NCBI GenBank assembly: GCA_900543325.1
Contig: UQQU01000003.1
Location: 13,539-77,538, forward strand
DNA: 64,000 nucleotides
Origin: an uncultured Clostridium sp.
GTDB taxonomy: Bacteria > Bacillota > Clostridia > Clostridiales > Clostridiaceae
Direction: 5' to 3'
The notes under the pieces are model-generated. The model did no database searches and was not told the DNA's origin. It saw nothing but the letters and a program-made list of their open reading frames with translations. Both the position numbers and the translations under genes were made by a program. How positions within the stretch are numbered: position 1 is the stretch's first letter; every line of letters begins with the position of its first letter. Of this stretch, positions 9,785 through 17,750 are shown piece by piece.

Positions 9785-9833
9785 ATGGTAATGTTCCCAT
9801 ATATATCATTAAAAAAATATGGTAATGTTCCCA
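9785..9833 (-). promoter_or_regulatory. Twin operator sites upstream of scrA
   Basis: ATGGTAATGTTCCCA occurs twice, at 9785-9799 and 9819-9833, 34 bp apart centre to centre (about three helical turns). Each is a near-palindrome (TGG.AA..TT.CCA), typical of LacI-family operators. They lie 67 and 101 bp before scrA. The adjacent ScrR-like gene makes it the probable binder. An AAACGTTTTACGTTTT stretch at 9848-9863 may hold part of a further LacI/CcpA-type site. Confidence 0.65.
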
Positions 9834-10060
9834 CCATTGTCATAAATAAACGTTTTACGTTTTCATTTAACGTTGTTTTGCTTTATCTAAATTTGTTGTT
9901 AAATTAAATTTCAATATTATTATATAATTTTATTTTATATAAGTATATAGTTTATTTAAAATTTTATACAGGAAATTTTTAGACTTATTATAAAATTTTA
10001 AATAGTTTTACATGGGATTATCTCCATATAAAAACTATTTAAAACCTTTTCATGAATTCA

Positions 10061-11059
10061 TTATACACTATTTCTTTCAACAAGTAAACAATTTAATTTT
10101 ACTTTTTTCACCACTAGTTCATTCTTTTCTATTTTGTTATCAAGTTCATCTAAAATTATCTCTGCTGATTTTCTTCCAGCAGTTTTATAGTGATAATGTA
10201 CAGTTGTAAGTCTTGGTGTTATAACTCTAGAAATCTTAGAATCTCCCATTCCTACTACTGCTATATCTTCTGGAATCCTATATTGATTATCTATTAGATA
10301 CTCTATTGCCCCTAAAGCTAAATTATCAGTTACAGCAACAATTGCAGTTGGAATATCATTACCCTCCATCATCTCTTTAGCAAGTATATATCCACTCTTC
10401 TCATCAAAATCACCAATCTTGATATTTGCATAATTTATATCAATATTATTATTTTTTAATGTCTCTATATAAGCTTGTTTTCTGTAAAGCCCAACAGCTT
10501 TATCTTCTTCATAAACTCCAATATATCCAATTTTTTCGTGGCCTTTTTTAATTAAATAATTAGTTATATCTTTTGTTGCTTGAAATTCATCAAAATATAC
10601 AGATGGAGAATTTTCAATATCTTGTGCAACAACAACTATTGGAACCTCTAAATTTTTTATGACTTCTATATGTTTATCCGTAACCTTAGTTGCCATAAAT
10701 ATTATTCCATCAACTTGATTTGATTTAAATATGTTAAGGTATTCTAATTCCTTTTCTATAGATAAATTTGTATTTGCTATCAAAATATCATATCCATTAG
10801 GAGATAAAACTTCTGTAATCCCTTCAACTACTCTTGCTGGAGTCTCACTACTTATTTTAGGAACTATTACCCCTATTAAATTTGTCTTTTTAGTTCTCAT
10901 GCCTTTTGCTTGCCTTTGAGGTGTAAATCCTGTTTCATCAAGTACTTTTTTTATTTTATCTCTAGCTTCAACACTAACATATCCATTATTTAAGTATCTA
11001 GAAACAGTAGATTTTGACACGCCTGCTAGCTTTGCTATGTCAATTATGTTTAATGCCAT
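10061..11059 (-). CDS. scrR: LacI-family sucrose operon repressor
   Basis: 332 aa. The N-terminal LacI helix-turn-helix (residues 4-25, IDIAKLAGVSKSTVSRYLN) is followed by hinge helix sequence near RQAKGMRTKK and a periplasmic-binding-protein-like ligand domain. It lies upstream of scrA on the same strand, about 340 bp away, with twin palindromes in between. Binding of sucrose-6-phosphate or a related sugar would relieve repression of scrA. The ligand is inferred from context only. Confidence 0.85.
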   Translation of the reverse strand: MALNIIDIAKLAGVSKSTVSRYLNNGYVSVEARDKIKKVLDETGFTPQRQAKGMRTKKTNLIGVIVPKISSETPARVVEGITEVLSPNGYDILIANTNLSIEKELEYLNIFKSNQVDGIIFMATKVTDKHIEVIKNLEVPIVVVAQDIENSPSVYFDEFQATKDITNYLIKKGHEKIGYIGVYEEDKAVGLYRKQAYIETLKNNNIDINYANIKIGDFDEKSGYILAKEMMEGNDIPTAIVAVTDNLALGAIEYLIDNQYRIPEDIAVVGMGDSKISRVITPRLTTVHYHYKTAGRKSAEIILDELDNKIEKNELVVKKVKLNCLLVERNSV

Positions 11060-11431
11060 TAGCTCCTTCTCCCTCCATTATTTCTTGAAATAAATTACCT
11101 ATTTTATTTTATCATTTTTTAAATATTTTCACACTTAATTATTAAGATTTTTCATGTATTATTAAAAAATATCTTCTTCTAAAGATTGTATATATCTTTA
11201 ACTAATTTTTAATTTAAAGTTTCAGTTGCCTAGTAATATTCACCATTATATTTTTATATATTAAAATAACTATTATTGTGATTTTGGTAAATAATTCTTT
11301 AAAAATAGATAATACTATATATAGTACTTTTTCTATAATATAACTTGTTTTGAATTTATTATTTATAATTATAGCTCAATTTAACTATTTTACAATTTTA
11401 CCTACGGAATTTCACTTAAAGGAGTGACGCT
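11060..11431. other. Divergent intergenic region, scrR / 11432 gene
   Basis: Very AT-rich and without an ORF. A 14-bp palindrome TACTATATATAGTA sits at 11313-11326, and a TATAAT-like element at about 11368 could serve the rightward gene. Nothing else was recognised. Confidence 0.4.
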
Positions 11432-12343
11432 ATGTTTCCAAACGATAAAAATAATAAATCTGAAATAAGCATTAAGAACATTATGTTTAAGATGCTTTAT
11501 TACATCTTAATAATCTGCTTATTTGCTTACTTTTTCTATTGTATAGGTAAAGTACCTCCAATAAATTATGTTTCTAAAAACACTCTATTAAATAATATCA
11601 ACATAAGTACTAGTGTTGGTAACTTTAATAGTAATGATATACCTGAGGACTCTATAGATCCATATGAAGATGAATTAAATACATTTATAACTTCGGCTTT
11701 TAATACAAGAAATGATGGTTTTTTAAGTGGAGAAGTTTCTAAACTTTATGATTACTATGGTACTTCTTCAGCAAATGGTCAATATTCATTAAATTATGAA
11801 TTTAAAAGAATTTCTTATTTGCGTGATTGGGCATTAGAAAGAGCTATAATTTTTACTTCTATTAATTCATTAGTGATTATAAATAATATTATTAGAAATG
11901 ATGACAAAATAATTGTTGATTTAGATGAACATTATACTTTTAATTATATTCACAATAAACAATTTGCTGTAAATAAATTTACTTTAACAATACCTCATAT
12001 TTTAACACTTTATACTACTAACGATAGCTCTAAAAACTATTTTTATATAGATAAGGATTATTATTCTGATATATTTAATGATGATTTAGATGATTATACT
12101 TTTACATTATCAGAAACATTTTTACCTTACACCAAAAGAATAAATCCTAATTACGAGATATCTGGTACTTATAAAGAAGATGATATTATTAGATTTGATA
12201 AATCATTTTTTACAGATCATAAAGCTATAATATCTGGCTTTGATTCAAATGGCTACCCTTTAATAGATAGTAATTTATTTAATATTTCAAATATGCCATT
12301 TGATTTAGGTTGGAAAGAAAAAAATATAAAACTTTCTTATTAA
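11432..12343 (+). CDS. Membrane-anchored protein resembling the N-terminal domain of Amidase_6 proteins
   Basis: 303 aa with a single membrane segment at about 19-40 and the rest predicted outside the cell. No catalytic motif is recognised. Residues about 90-225 (an LYDYYG stretch, then FKRISYLRDWALER, later ITF/TSIN-like strands and YFIDKDYYSD) resemble the helical/NTF2-like domain found before the cysteine amidase domain in Bacillus and Clostridium 'putative amidase domain' proteins. The amidase part is missing, and a strong terminator follows directly, so it is not simply cut by the assembly. GGAGTGACGCT precedes the ATG. Function unknown; a cell-wall-associated or regulatory role is conceivable. 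Confidence 0.75.
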   Translation: MFPNDKNNKSEISIKNIMFKMLYYILIICLFAYFFYCIGKVPPINYVSKNTLLNNINISTSVGNFNSNDIPEDSIDPYEDELNTFITSAFNTRNDGFLSGEVSKLYDYYGTSSANGQYSLNYEFKRISYLRDWALERAIIFTSINSLVIINNIIRNDDKIIVDLDEHYTFNYIHNKQFAVNKFTLTIPHILTLYTTNDSSKNYFYIDKDYYSDIFNDDLDDYTFTLSETFLPYTKRINPNYEISGTYKEDDIIRFDKSFFTDHKAIISGFDSNGYPLIDSNLFNISNMPFDLGWKEKNIKLSY

Positions 12344-12348
12344 ACAAA

Positions 12349-12410
12349 AATGACAAATTATTAATGGCAAATTAACTTTAAGTTTTAGTTTGCCATTTTA
12401 AATTTGTCAC
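12349..12410. terminator. Nested bidirectional terminator between convergent genes
   Basis: Outer stem AATGACAAATT/AATTTGTCA and inner stem AATGGCAAA/TTTGCCATT (12363-12397) lie between the stops of the 11432 gene and smpB, with A/T runs on both sides. Confidence 0.8.
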
Positions 12411-12416
12411 TTTCTA

Positions 12417-12887
12417 TTAATAACGGTTTCTTTCTTTCATTTGACGTTCAATATCTCTCTTATGAGCCTTTTCTAACATTGAATCTCTCTTATCATAATT
12501 CTTTTTACCTTTACAGATTCCAAGGGCAACTTTAACTCTTCCATTTTTTAAATATAAAGATAATGGAACTAAAGTATACCCATCTCTAGATACTAATCCT
12601 GCAAGTCTACCTATTTGCTCTTTATGAAGTAAAAGCTTTCTTTCTCTCAATGGATCAACATTAAATATATTTCCTTGTTCATATGGACTAATGTGCATAT
12701 TTAAAATAAATATCTCTCCATTTTTTATATCGGCGTAACAATCTTTTAAATTGCATTTACCACCTCTAATAGATTTAACTTCTGTTCCTACTAAAGCAAT
12801 TCCCGCCTCCATTGTTTCTTCAACAAAATAATCATGACGAGCTTTTCTATTTTCAGCTAAAGAATTACTATTCTTAACTCTTGCCAT
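12417..12887 (-). CDS. smpB: SsrA-binding protein SmpB
   Basis: 156 aa, the usual length. SmpB binds tmRNA and delivers it to stalled ribosomes for trans-translation. Conserved SmpB features are present: [15 protein letters not shown] near the start, GTEVKSIR, a central SPYEQGN, and the basic C-terminal tail ending [15 protein letters not shown] chose the ATG at 12887 because GGTGAGG lies just ahead. A GTG twelve bases upstream overlaps that ribosome site. The tmRNA gene itself was not found nearby. Confidence 0.95.
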   Translation of the reverse strand: MARVKNSNSLAENRKARHDYFVEETMEAGIALVGTEVKSIRGGKCNLKDCYADIKNGEIFILNMHISPYEQGNIFNVDPLRERKLLLHKEQIGRLAGLVSRDGYTLVPLSLYLKNGRVKVALGICKGKKNYDKRDSMLEKAHKRDIERQMKERNRY

Positions 12888-12922
12888 ATCCTCACCCACT
12901 TTTTTATTACGTGTTTTTCTTA

Positions 12923-12951
12923 ATTATATCAAGAACCCCTTAAAATCACAA
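12923..12951 (-). promoter_or_regulatory. smpB promoter
   Basis: Minus-strand TTGTGA (12946-12951), 17 bp spacer, TATAAT (12923-12928), about 40 bp before the start codon. It lies only six bases from the left end of the structured repeat at 12957. Confidence 0.65.
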
Positions 12952-12956
12952 TATAT

Positions 12957-13630
12957 CTAAATTGTTCGTTAAAGCTTGAATACCGTGATGACGAAAATTA
13001 ATGATATTATCTCTAGGAATGGTGTAATTTGCGTTAAGAATTTATATTATTTTTTCCGGAAAAAGAGCTAAAGCTTCGAAAGTCACTTTGTTCCCTCAGC
13101 TTCTTAACGTCCTTTTTCCTCCAAAAATAATTAAATTCTAAAACTTAATTACAATATTCCTTCCGATAATATCATTAATTTTTCTCTATCACTGGCTTTA
13201 AAGCTTAAATATACAATTTTCTGCGCATCCCCTTAAAAGTTAACGACTTGTGCTATATTTTATATAAAAAATAATTAACTAAAAATACTTTACCTTTCAT
13301 AAAGTAAAATACATTTAAATAAAAAGGTAACTATCCTATCAAAACAATTTGTAGCACAAAACATTAACTATAAAGGGGTGCGTTATAAGCAGATACATGG
13401 AGAAAGAAAAAATGAAATATTAATTTGGAGGGAACATTGAAATTGAGCCGTAGAATTTAATCTTTGTGGAATTGAACTTGCGTAAAGAAGTTGTATTGAA
13501 GCGTTAGCGGCTTTTACAACTTTAGCAAGTTCAATGGAACAAAGATATAAATTCTAAGCGAAAATTTCACCGTTCCCGGAAAATAAATATTTCATTTTTT
13601 CGCTTCCGTGTGGTGCGCAATATTTTTCAA
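12957..13630. repeat. Structured intergenic element, copy 1 (three hairpin domains)
   Basis: No ORF. It shares both ends and most of its sequence with 42485-43064. Domain I (12971-13206): GTGAT/ATCAC and an 18-bp perfect stem, left arm AAAATTAATGATATTATC, closing GGAAT/ATTCC, TGTAATT/AATTACA and TTAAG/CTTAA, plus a roughly 100-nt apical arm absent from copy 2. Domain II (13221-13392): CGCA/TGCG, CCCCTT/AAGGGG, GTTAA/TTAAC and TTGTGCTA/TAGCACAA. Domain III (13400-13617): AAAAAATGAAATATT/AATATTTCATTTTTT, GGGAAC/GTTCCC, AGAATTT/AAATTCT, ATCTTTGT/ACAAAGAT, TTGAACTTGC/GCAAGTTCAA and AAGTTGT/ACAACTT. It begins CTAAATTGTTC and ends GGTGCGCAATATTTTTCAA. Family not recognised. It could be a large RNA or a hairpin mobile element, and the transcribed strand is unknown. 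Confidence 0.85.
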
Positions 13631-13680
13631 TAGTCTCTATTATATCATCCTTACCTTCCCACCGAAGTATAGATTAAAAT

Positions 13681-13850
13681 CTAGGCAGGTCTCCTGGCTT
13701 AAACTTCATCCGCATCTCATCCTTCCCAGCTTTATAAAAACCAGTGGATTAATTTGAGATTTGTCTGTTATTACAGTAGCGGGGGCTGCAGCGGCATTTA
13801 ACCGCTTTCCCTTTTAACTTTAAAACTACGTTTTAAAAACCTAAATCTTC
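13681..13850 (-). promoter_or_regulatory. Cobalamin riboswitch (orphan)
   Basis: On the minus strand I see the class hallmarks in order: GGGAAAGCGGTTAAATGCCGC, GCAGCCCCCGCTACTGTAA, a CCACTGG segment, GCTGGGAAGG, and the 3' AAGCCAGGAGACCTGCC closing helix. It would bind adenosyl- or methylcobalamin and usually represses B12 synthesis, transport or B12-alternative enzymes. Downstream on its strand there is only a ribosome-site-like AAGGTAAGG with a two-codon frame (ATG ATA TAA near 13650), then the structured repeat and smpB. No B12-related gene is present. Confidence 0.9.
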
Positions 13851-13976
13851 AACTATTCTATTTTTATATCTATTTTATTAAATACTAAATTAGAATATTA
13901 ATCAAGAATTTTTTATTTTTATATGATTTTTCCACCAAAATACTATGTAAAATAAAAAAGTTTATATTTAATTATA

Positions 13977-15620
13977 TTACCATTTGAATTCTTTCCACTC
14001 TTTTGCATATTCATCGAAAAGCTCATTTATTCCCTTTCCTATTGTTATGTATTGATCATCAGTTAAATTTGCTAAAGATACTCTAATTGACCAAGTTGGT
14101 CCCTTAAATCCATCTCCATTTAATAAAACTATTCCATATTTTTCTGCTAATTCAAATAAAAATTCAATTGCACTACGCTCTCTTTTTAAATATTCAACAA
14201 ACTCTTCTCCATATTTAAATTTAGCCCAAACTAATAAGTCATATTTATTATAATAATTTGTACTATATATATCATGTTTCATTGGTAATCCAATTAAATT
14301 TTCATCTAATAACTCTTTACGTCTTTTACAAATGTTTTTAGTTTGTTCTTTATATCTATTTTCTTTATCTAACAATGCAAATATTGAAAATATAGCCATT
14401 TGCACCTGTTGTGGAGTAGATAAACCAGCTGTATGATTTAATGCTACTTGCCTACTATCAGCAACTAATCTATCAATAAAAGGAATTTTCTCTGGATCTG
14501 TACTCATAGTTGAATATCTTTCATCAACTATGTCTTTATCATCTTCATTTAATTCAGCTATTAACTTATCAAAAACGTTGTCTTGTGCTAAGGCTATAAC
14601 ACCTAACCTCCAACCTGTTACTCCAAAATATTTTGAATAGGAATATACTCCAATTGTATTGTATGGCATAGTAACCATTAATGATTTAAACTTATCACTA
14701 AATGTTCCATAAACATCATCTGTAACAATCATTAAATTAGGATTATTTTCTTCTACTATGTTTTTTATATATTCCATAGATTCTTCATTTATTGCTACTG
14801 ATGGTGGATTACTTGGATTAACAATACAAGCCAATTTTATATCTTGATCAGCTAATTTATCTAGTTCTTTCTTAGGATATTGCCATGTATGTCTACCTTC
14901 TTCATTAAATTCTGATGCATATATATTTACAACTTTAAAATTATATCTTGGCAATTCAGGAATATCTAAATATGGTGTAAATATAGGCACTAATAATGCT
15001 ATCTTATCCCCTGGACATAGTAATCTATTAGCTTCTAGTGAATCAAATATATAGCACATTGCAGCAGTTCCACCTTCCACTGCAAAAATCTGATGATTAT
15101 CACTATTAGGATTACCTCCCATTTCTTTAATCAAATAATCTCTTACTACTATTTCAATATGTGTAAGCATTCTATCTGGTAATGGATAATTATCTCCTAT
15201 AATTCCATCAACAAGTTCAAAAACCCAATTATCCTTATTAAAATTATGTACATCTATTCCATACTCTATTATATTATTAAGTAATTCTATTCCAGGTGAA
15301 TCTTGATGTTTCTCATAATAAAGCTTAAATCTATTATAAATCCCTGTATTATGAGGCATTCCAGCTAAATCTCCATCACACCAAGTTCGTTGTGTTTCCT
15401 CAACTGCAAATTGACCTAATGTAAAAAAGGCTTGCCTTGGAGTTGAAGCCGTCCAATTTGGATTTCCTCTTCCTGCATTTAGCAAAACATTAGTGCCTTT
15501 TCTCTCTGATTTTAATGCAAGTTCAATTAACCTATCTTTCAACTCAAAAGGGCTTAAACTCTTAACTTCTTCTATTAATTTTTTTCTTTTTATTTCTCTA
15601 ATAGTACTTATTTTAAACAC
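13977..15620 (-). CDS. aspD: Aspartate 4-decarboxylase / aspartate aminotransferase (PLP)
   Basis: 547 aa, close to the usual length of bifunctional aspartate 4-decarboxylases. It converts L-aspartate to L-alanine and CO2, which consumes a proton. Fold-type I PLP features are SYSKYFGVTGWRLG (Schiff-base lysine, about residue 330), VNPSNPPS and VTDDVYG. The N-terminal LNAGRGNPNW and TQRTWCDGDL segments are typical of the AspD branch. The usual partner, an aspartate/alanine antiporter that builds proton-motive force, is not adjacent. The start is uncertain: the GTG at 15620 overlaps its own AAAGGGG ribosome site, so initiation may be a few codons later. Confidence 0.88.
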   Translation of the reverse strand: MFKISTIREIKRKKLIEEVKSLSPFELKDRLIELALKSERKGTNVLLNAGRGNPNWTASTPRQAFFTLGQFAVEETQRTWCDGDLAGMPHNTGIYNRFKLYYEKHQDSPGIELLNNIIEYGIDVHNFNKDNWVFELVDGIIGDNYPLPDRMLTHIEIVVRDYLIKEMGGNPNSDNHQIFAVEGGTAAMCYIFDSLEANRLLCPGDKIALLVPIFTPYLDIPELPRYNFKVVNIYASEFNEEGRHTWQYPKKELDKLADQDIKLACIVNPSNPPSVAINEESMEYIKNIVEENNPNLMIVTDDVYGTFSDKFKSLMVTMPYNTIGVYSYSKYFGVTGWRLGVIALAQDNVFDKLIAELNEDDKDIVDERYSTMSTDPEKIPFIDRLVADSRQVALNHTAGLSTPQQVQMAIFSIFALLDKENRYKEQTKNICKRRKELLDENLIGLPMKHDIYSTNYYNKYDLLVWAKFKYGEEFVEYLKRERSAIEFLFELAEKYGIVLLNGDGFKGPTWSIRVSLANLTDDQYITIGKGINELFDEYAKEWKEFKW

Positions 15621-15700
15621 CCCTTTAATTAAACATTTATTTGCAATACTTTTCTATTATTGCTATTTTGCTCTTTATATATTTAAAATATTCTTATAAC

Positions 15701-15738
15701 AAAAAAGAGATTTGCACCTAAAGGCAAATCTCTCTTTT
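15701..15738 (-). terminator. Intrinsic terminator after the small membrane ORF
   Basis: AGAGATTTGC (15706-15715) pairs perfectly with GCAAATCTCT (15724-15733). On the minus strand it is followed by six T. It separates the small ORF at 15747 from aspD. Confidence 0.85.
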
Positions 15739-15746
15739 AAACTATT

Positions 15747-15838
15747 TTATTTCTTTATATTAGTTATAACTATTGAAACTAATGAGCTTATTATAAGTAT
15801 TATTAATAATACTCCTGCTACTTTTACAAAAATTTCAT
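15747..15838 (-). pseudogene. Possible 30-residue single-span membrane peptide, start frame shifted
   Basis: An ATG at 15838 opens a frame that stops after four codons (M-K-F-L). One base away in frame is an uninterrupted stretch FVKVAGVLLIILIISSL followed by VSIVITNIKK and a stop at 15747. It is strongly hydrophobic with a Lys tail. One extra T in the five-T run just after the ATG would join them into a 31-residue peptide. AGGGGGAGAG lies about 13 bases upstream and a terminator follows at once, so a short transcript is likely. Either a decayed gene, a homopolymer error or a non-ATG start would explain it. It resembles small membrane peptides or type I toxins only in general form. Confidence 0.4.
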
Positions 15839-16188
15839 AATTTATTATATTTCTCTCCCCCTAACACTATAACTTTTTTAATTTCTTTAACTTTATTTCC
15901 CTACTGATTTATTACTAAAAAAGCTATTATATACTTTATCTAAATTTAATTAATTGAGTATTTGTTAACACTAACTTAAATACTTAACGCCAATTTCACT
16001 TTCCTATATTTTACCTTTTATTACATTATCCTACTTCAAATAAATAGCGTCAAGTTATATACATTTCTTAATTTAGAATATAGGAGAATTTCTCACAATA
16101 AGGTTAAAGCTATGTTATAATCTACTTATTCATAGTTAACAATAATATAAAGTTATTATTAAAATTTTAGAAATTCAGAGAGGTATAT
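15839..16188. other. Intergenic region upstream of the 5'-nucleotidase gene
   Basis: AT-rich. On the minus strand a TATAAT at about 15925 could be the promoter of the small ORF. On the plus strand TATAAT near 16116 and AGAGAGG before 16189 serve the nucleotidase. No other element was recognised. Confidence 0.4.
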
Positions 16189-17703
16189 ATGAAAAACTTA
16201 AAAATTTATTTTACATCTGATATGCATGGATACTTATATCCTACAAATTATATAGATAAGGAGCCTAAAAATATTGGCTTAATAAATATGATTAATGATT
16301 TCAAAAAAGATGGTAATACATTAATTATAGATGCAGGTGACACTATTCAAGGTTCGCCTCTTACCTACTACTTAAGTGGTCAAAAATTCAATACTCATCC
16401 TATTGCAGATATTATGAACGCTGCTGGATATGACTTTATAACTCTTGGAAATCATGATTTTAATTATGGATTATTATATTTAAGAAAATATCTTCGTACA
16501 TTAAATGCTAAATGTTTATGTGCAAATGTTATTGATAAGACTGGAGAATTACCTATTTTACCTTATTCTATAAAAACTTTAGAAAATGGATTAAAAGTCG
16601 GTGTTATAGGAATAACAACTGACTTTATAAATTACTGGGAAAGAGCTGAAAATATAGCTAATATAAATATTACTGATACATTTGAGGCTGTAAAATATTA
16701 TTTTGATGAAGTAAAATCAGCATCGGATATCGTCATTGGACTTTATCATGGCGGGTTTGAGTATGACTTAAACTCACATAAGCAACTTATGTTTACAAGT
16801 GAAAATATAGCTTATAAATTATGTGTAGAATTTGACTTTGACATCTTACTTACTGGTCATCAACATATGCCATTAGCAGATACTATAATTAATGGTACTC
16901 ATGTTGTTCAAACACCTCAAAGAGCTACAAACTATGTACAAATAGAGTTGAATTTAAATGATGATGGTAGTAAAACTATTACCTCATCTCTTCAAAAGGT
17001 TAAATTAAATTTTGAAAATGAAATATATAATAAATATTTACCTTTAGAAAATGATGTTCAACAATGGTTAGATACTCCTATAGGATTTTTAGATGAAAAT
17101 TTATATCCATCTTCTCATTTAGATATGGCTCTAAATGGTTCAGCTTTAGCTAACTTTATAAATGCAGTTCAACTTGATGAAAGTGGTGCTGATATCTCAT
17201 GTACTTGTTTCTCTAATGAAATAAAAGGATTTGATAAAAATGTTACTGTAAGAGATGTTGTATCTACTTATATGTTTCCAAATACACTAGTAATAGTTGA
17301 AATTAATAGGACTCAATTAAAAACAGTATTAGAAAGATGTGCTAGCTATTTTAGTAATAATAATGGCAATATATCAATTTCTGATACATTTTTAAAACCT
17401 AAAATACAACATTATAATTATGACTATTTCGCAAATATAGATTATACTTTTGATTTAAATAGACCTGTTGGTGATAGAGTTGTATCTATAAAGTTTAAAG
17501 GTAAAGAATTAGATGATACTTCTAAACTTTCTCTTGTTATGAATAATTATAGATCAACAGGAGTTGGTGGATATGATGTATATAAAGAATGTCCACGTTT
17601 AAAAGAAATATTAGTAGAAATGCCTGAAGTTATTATTGACTATTTTATAAAGCATAAAAATGTTAAAGTTGATAAAACTAAGTATATTAATATTATTTAT
17701 TAA
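16189..17703 (+). CDS. 5'-nucleotidase / cyclic phosphodiesterase family metallophosphatase, cytoplasmic
   Basis: 504 aa. It has the calcineurin-like metallophosphatase motifs in order: DMHGY (D11, H13), GDTIQGSP, GNHDFNYG, then LYHGG and GHQHM. A C-terminal 5'-nucleotidase substrate-recognition domain follows, ending with NNYRSTGVGGYD. It belongs to the UshA/YfkN superfamily that removes phosphate from nucleotides. Unlike UshA it has no signal peptide or anchor, so it should act in the cytoplasm. It is a single-gene unit with its own terminator. The exact substrate cannot be told. Confidence 0.88.
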   Translation: MKNLKIYFTSDMHGYLYPTNYIDKEPKNIGLINMINDFKKDGNTLIIDAGDTIQGSPLTYYLSGQKFNTHPIADIMNAAGYDFITLGNHDFNYGLLYLRKYLRTLNAKCLCANVIDKTGELPILPYSIKTLENGLKVGVIGITTDFINYWERAENIANINITDTFEAVKYYFDEVKSASDIVIGLYHGGFEYDLNSHKQLMFTSENIAYKLCVEFDFDILLTGHQHMPLADTIINGTHVVQTPQRATNYVQIELNLNDDGSKTITSSLQKVKLNFENEIYNKYLPLENDVQQWLDTPIGFLDENLYPSSHLDMALNGSALANFINAVQLDESGADISCTCFSNEIKGFDKNVTVRDVVSTYMFPNTLVIVEINRTQLKTVLERCASYFSNNNGNISISDTFLKPKIQHYNYDYFANIDYTFDLNRPVGDRVVSIKFKGKELDDTSKLSLVMNNYRSTGVGGYDVYKECPRLKEILVEMPEVIIDYFIKHKNVKVDKTKYINIIY

Positions 17704-17710
17704 GTGTTTT

Positions 17711-17739
17711 AAGGTCAACCTATATAATAGGTTGACCTT
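17711..17739. terminator. Bidirectional terminator
   Basis: AAGGTCAACCTAT pairs perfectly with ATAGGTTGACCTT between the convergent stops at 17703 and 17751. Confidence 0.9.
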
Positions 17740-17750
17740 AACCTTTGCAA

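Noticed and set aside
12957..13630. Structured element as a group II intron or a protein-coding IS
   Set aside because: No reverse transcriptase or transposase frame in either copy, and no recognisable intron domain V or 5' GTGYG start.
12888..13976. tmRNA (ssrA) gene next to smpB
   Set aside because: I looked for the tRNA-Ala-like ends and a tag reading frame on both strands and saw neither. The space is filled by the repeat and the riboswitch.
16072..16108. 37-bp similarity between 16072-16108 and 59714-59750
   Set aside because: 31 of 37 positions match, but both are AT-rich. By a rough estimate one such pair is expected by chance in a window this size, and the genomic contexts differ.
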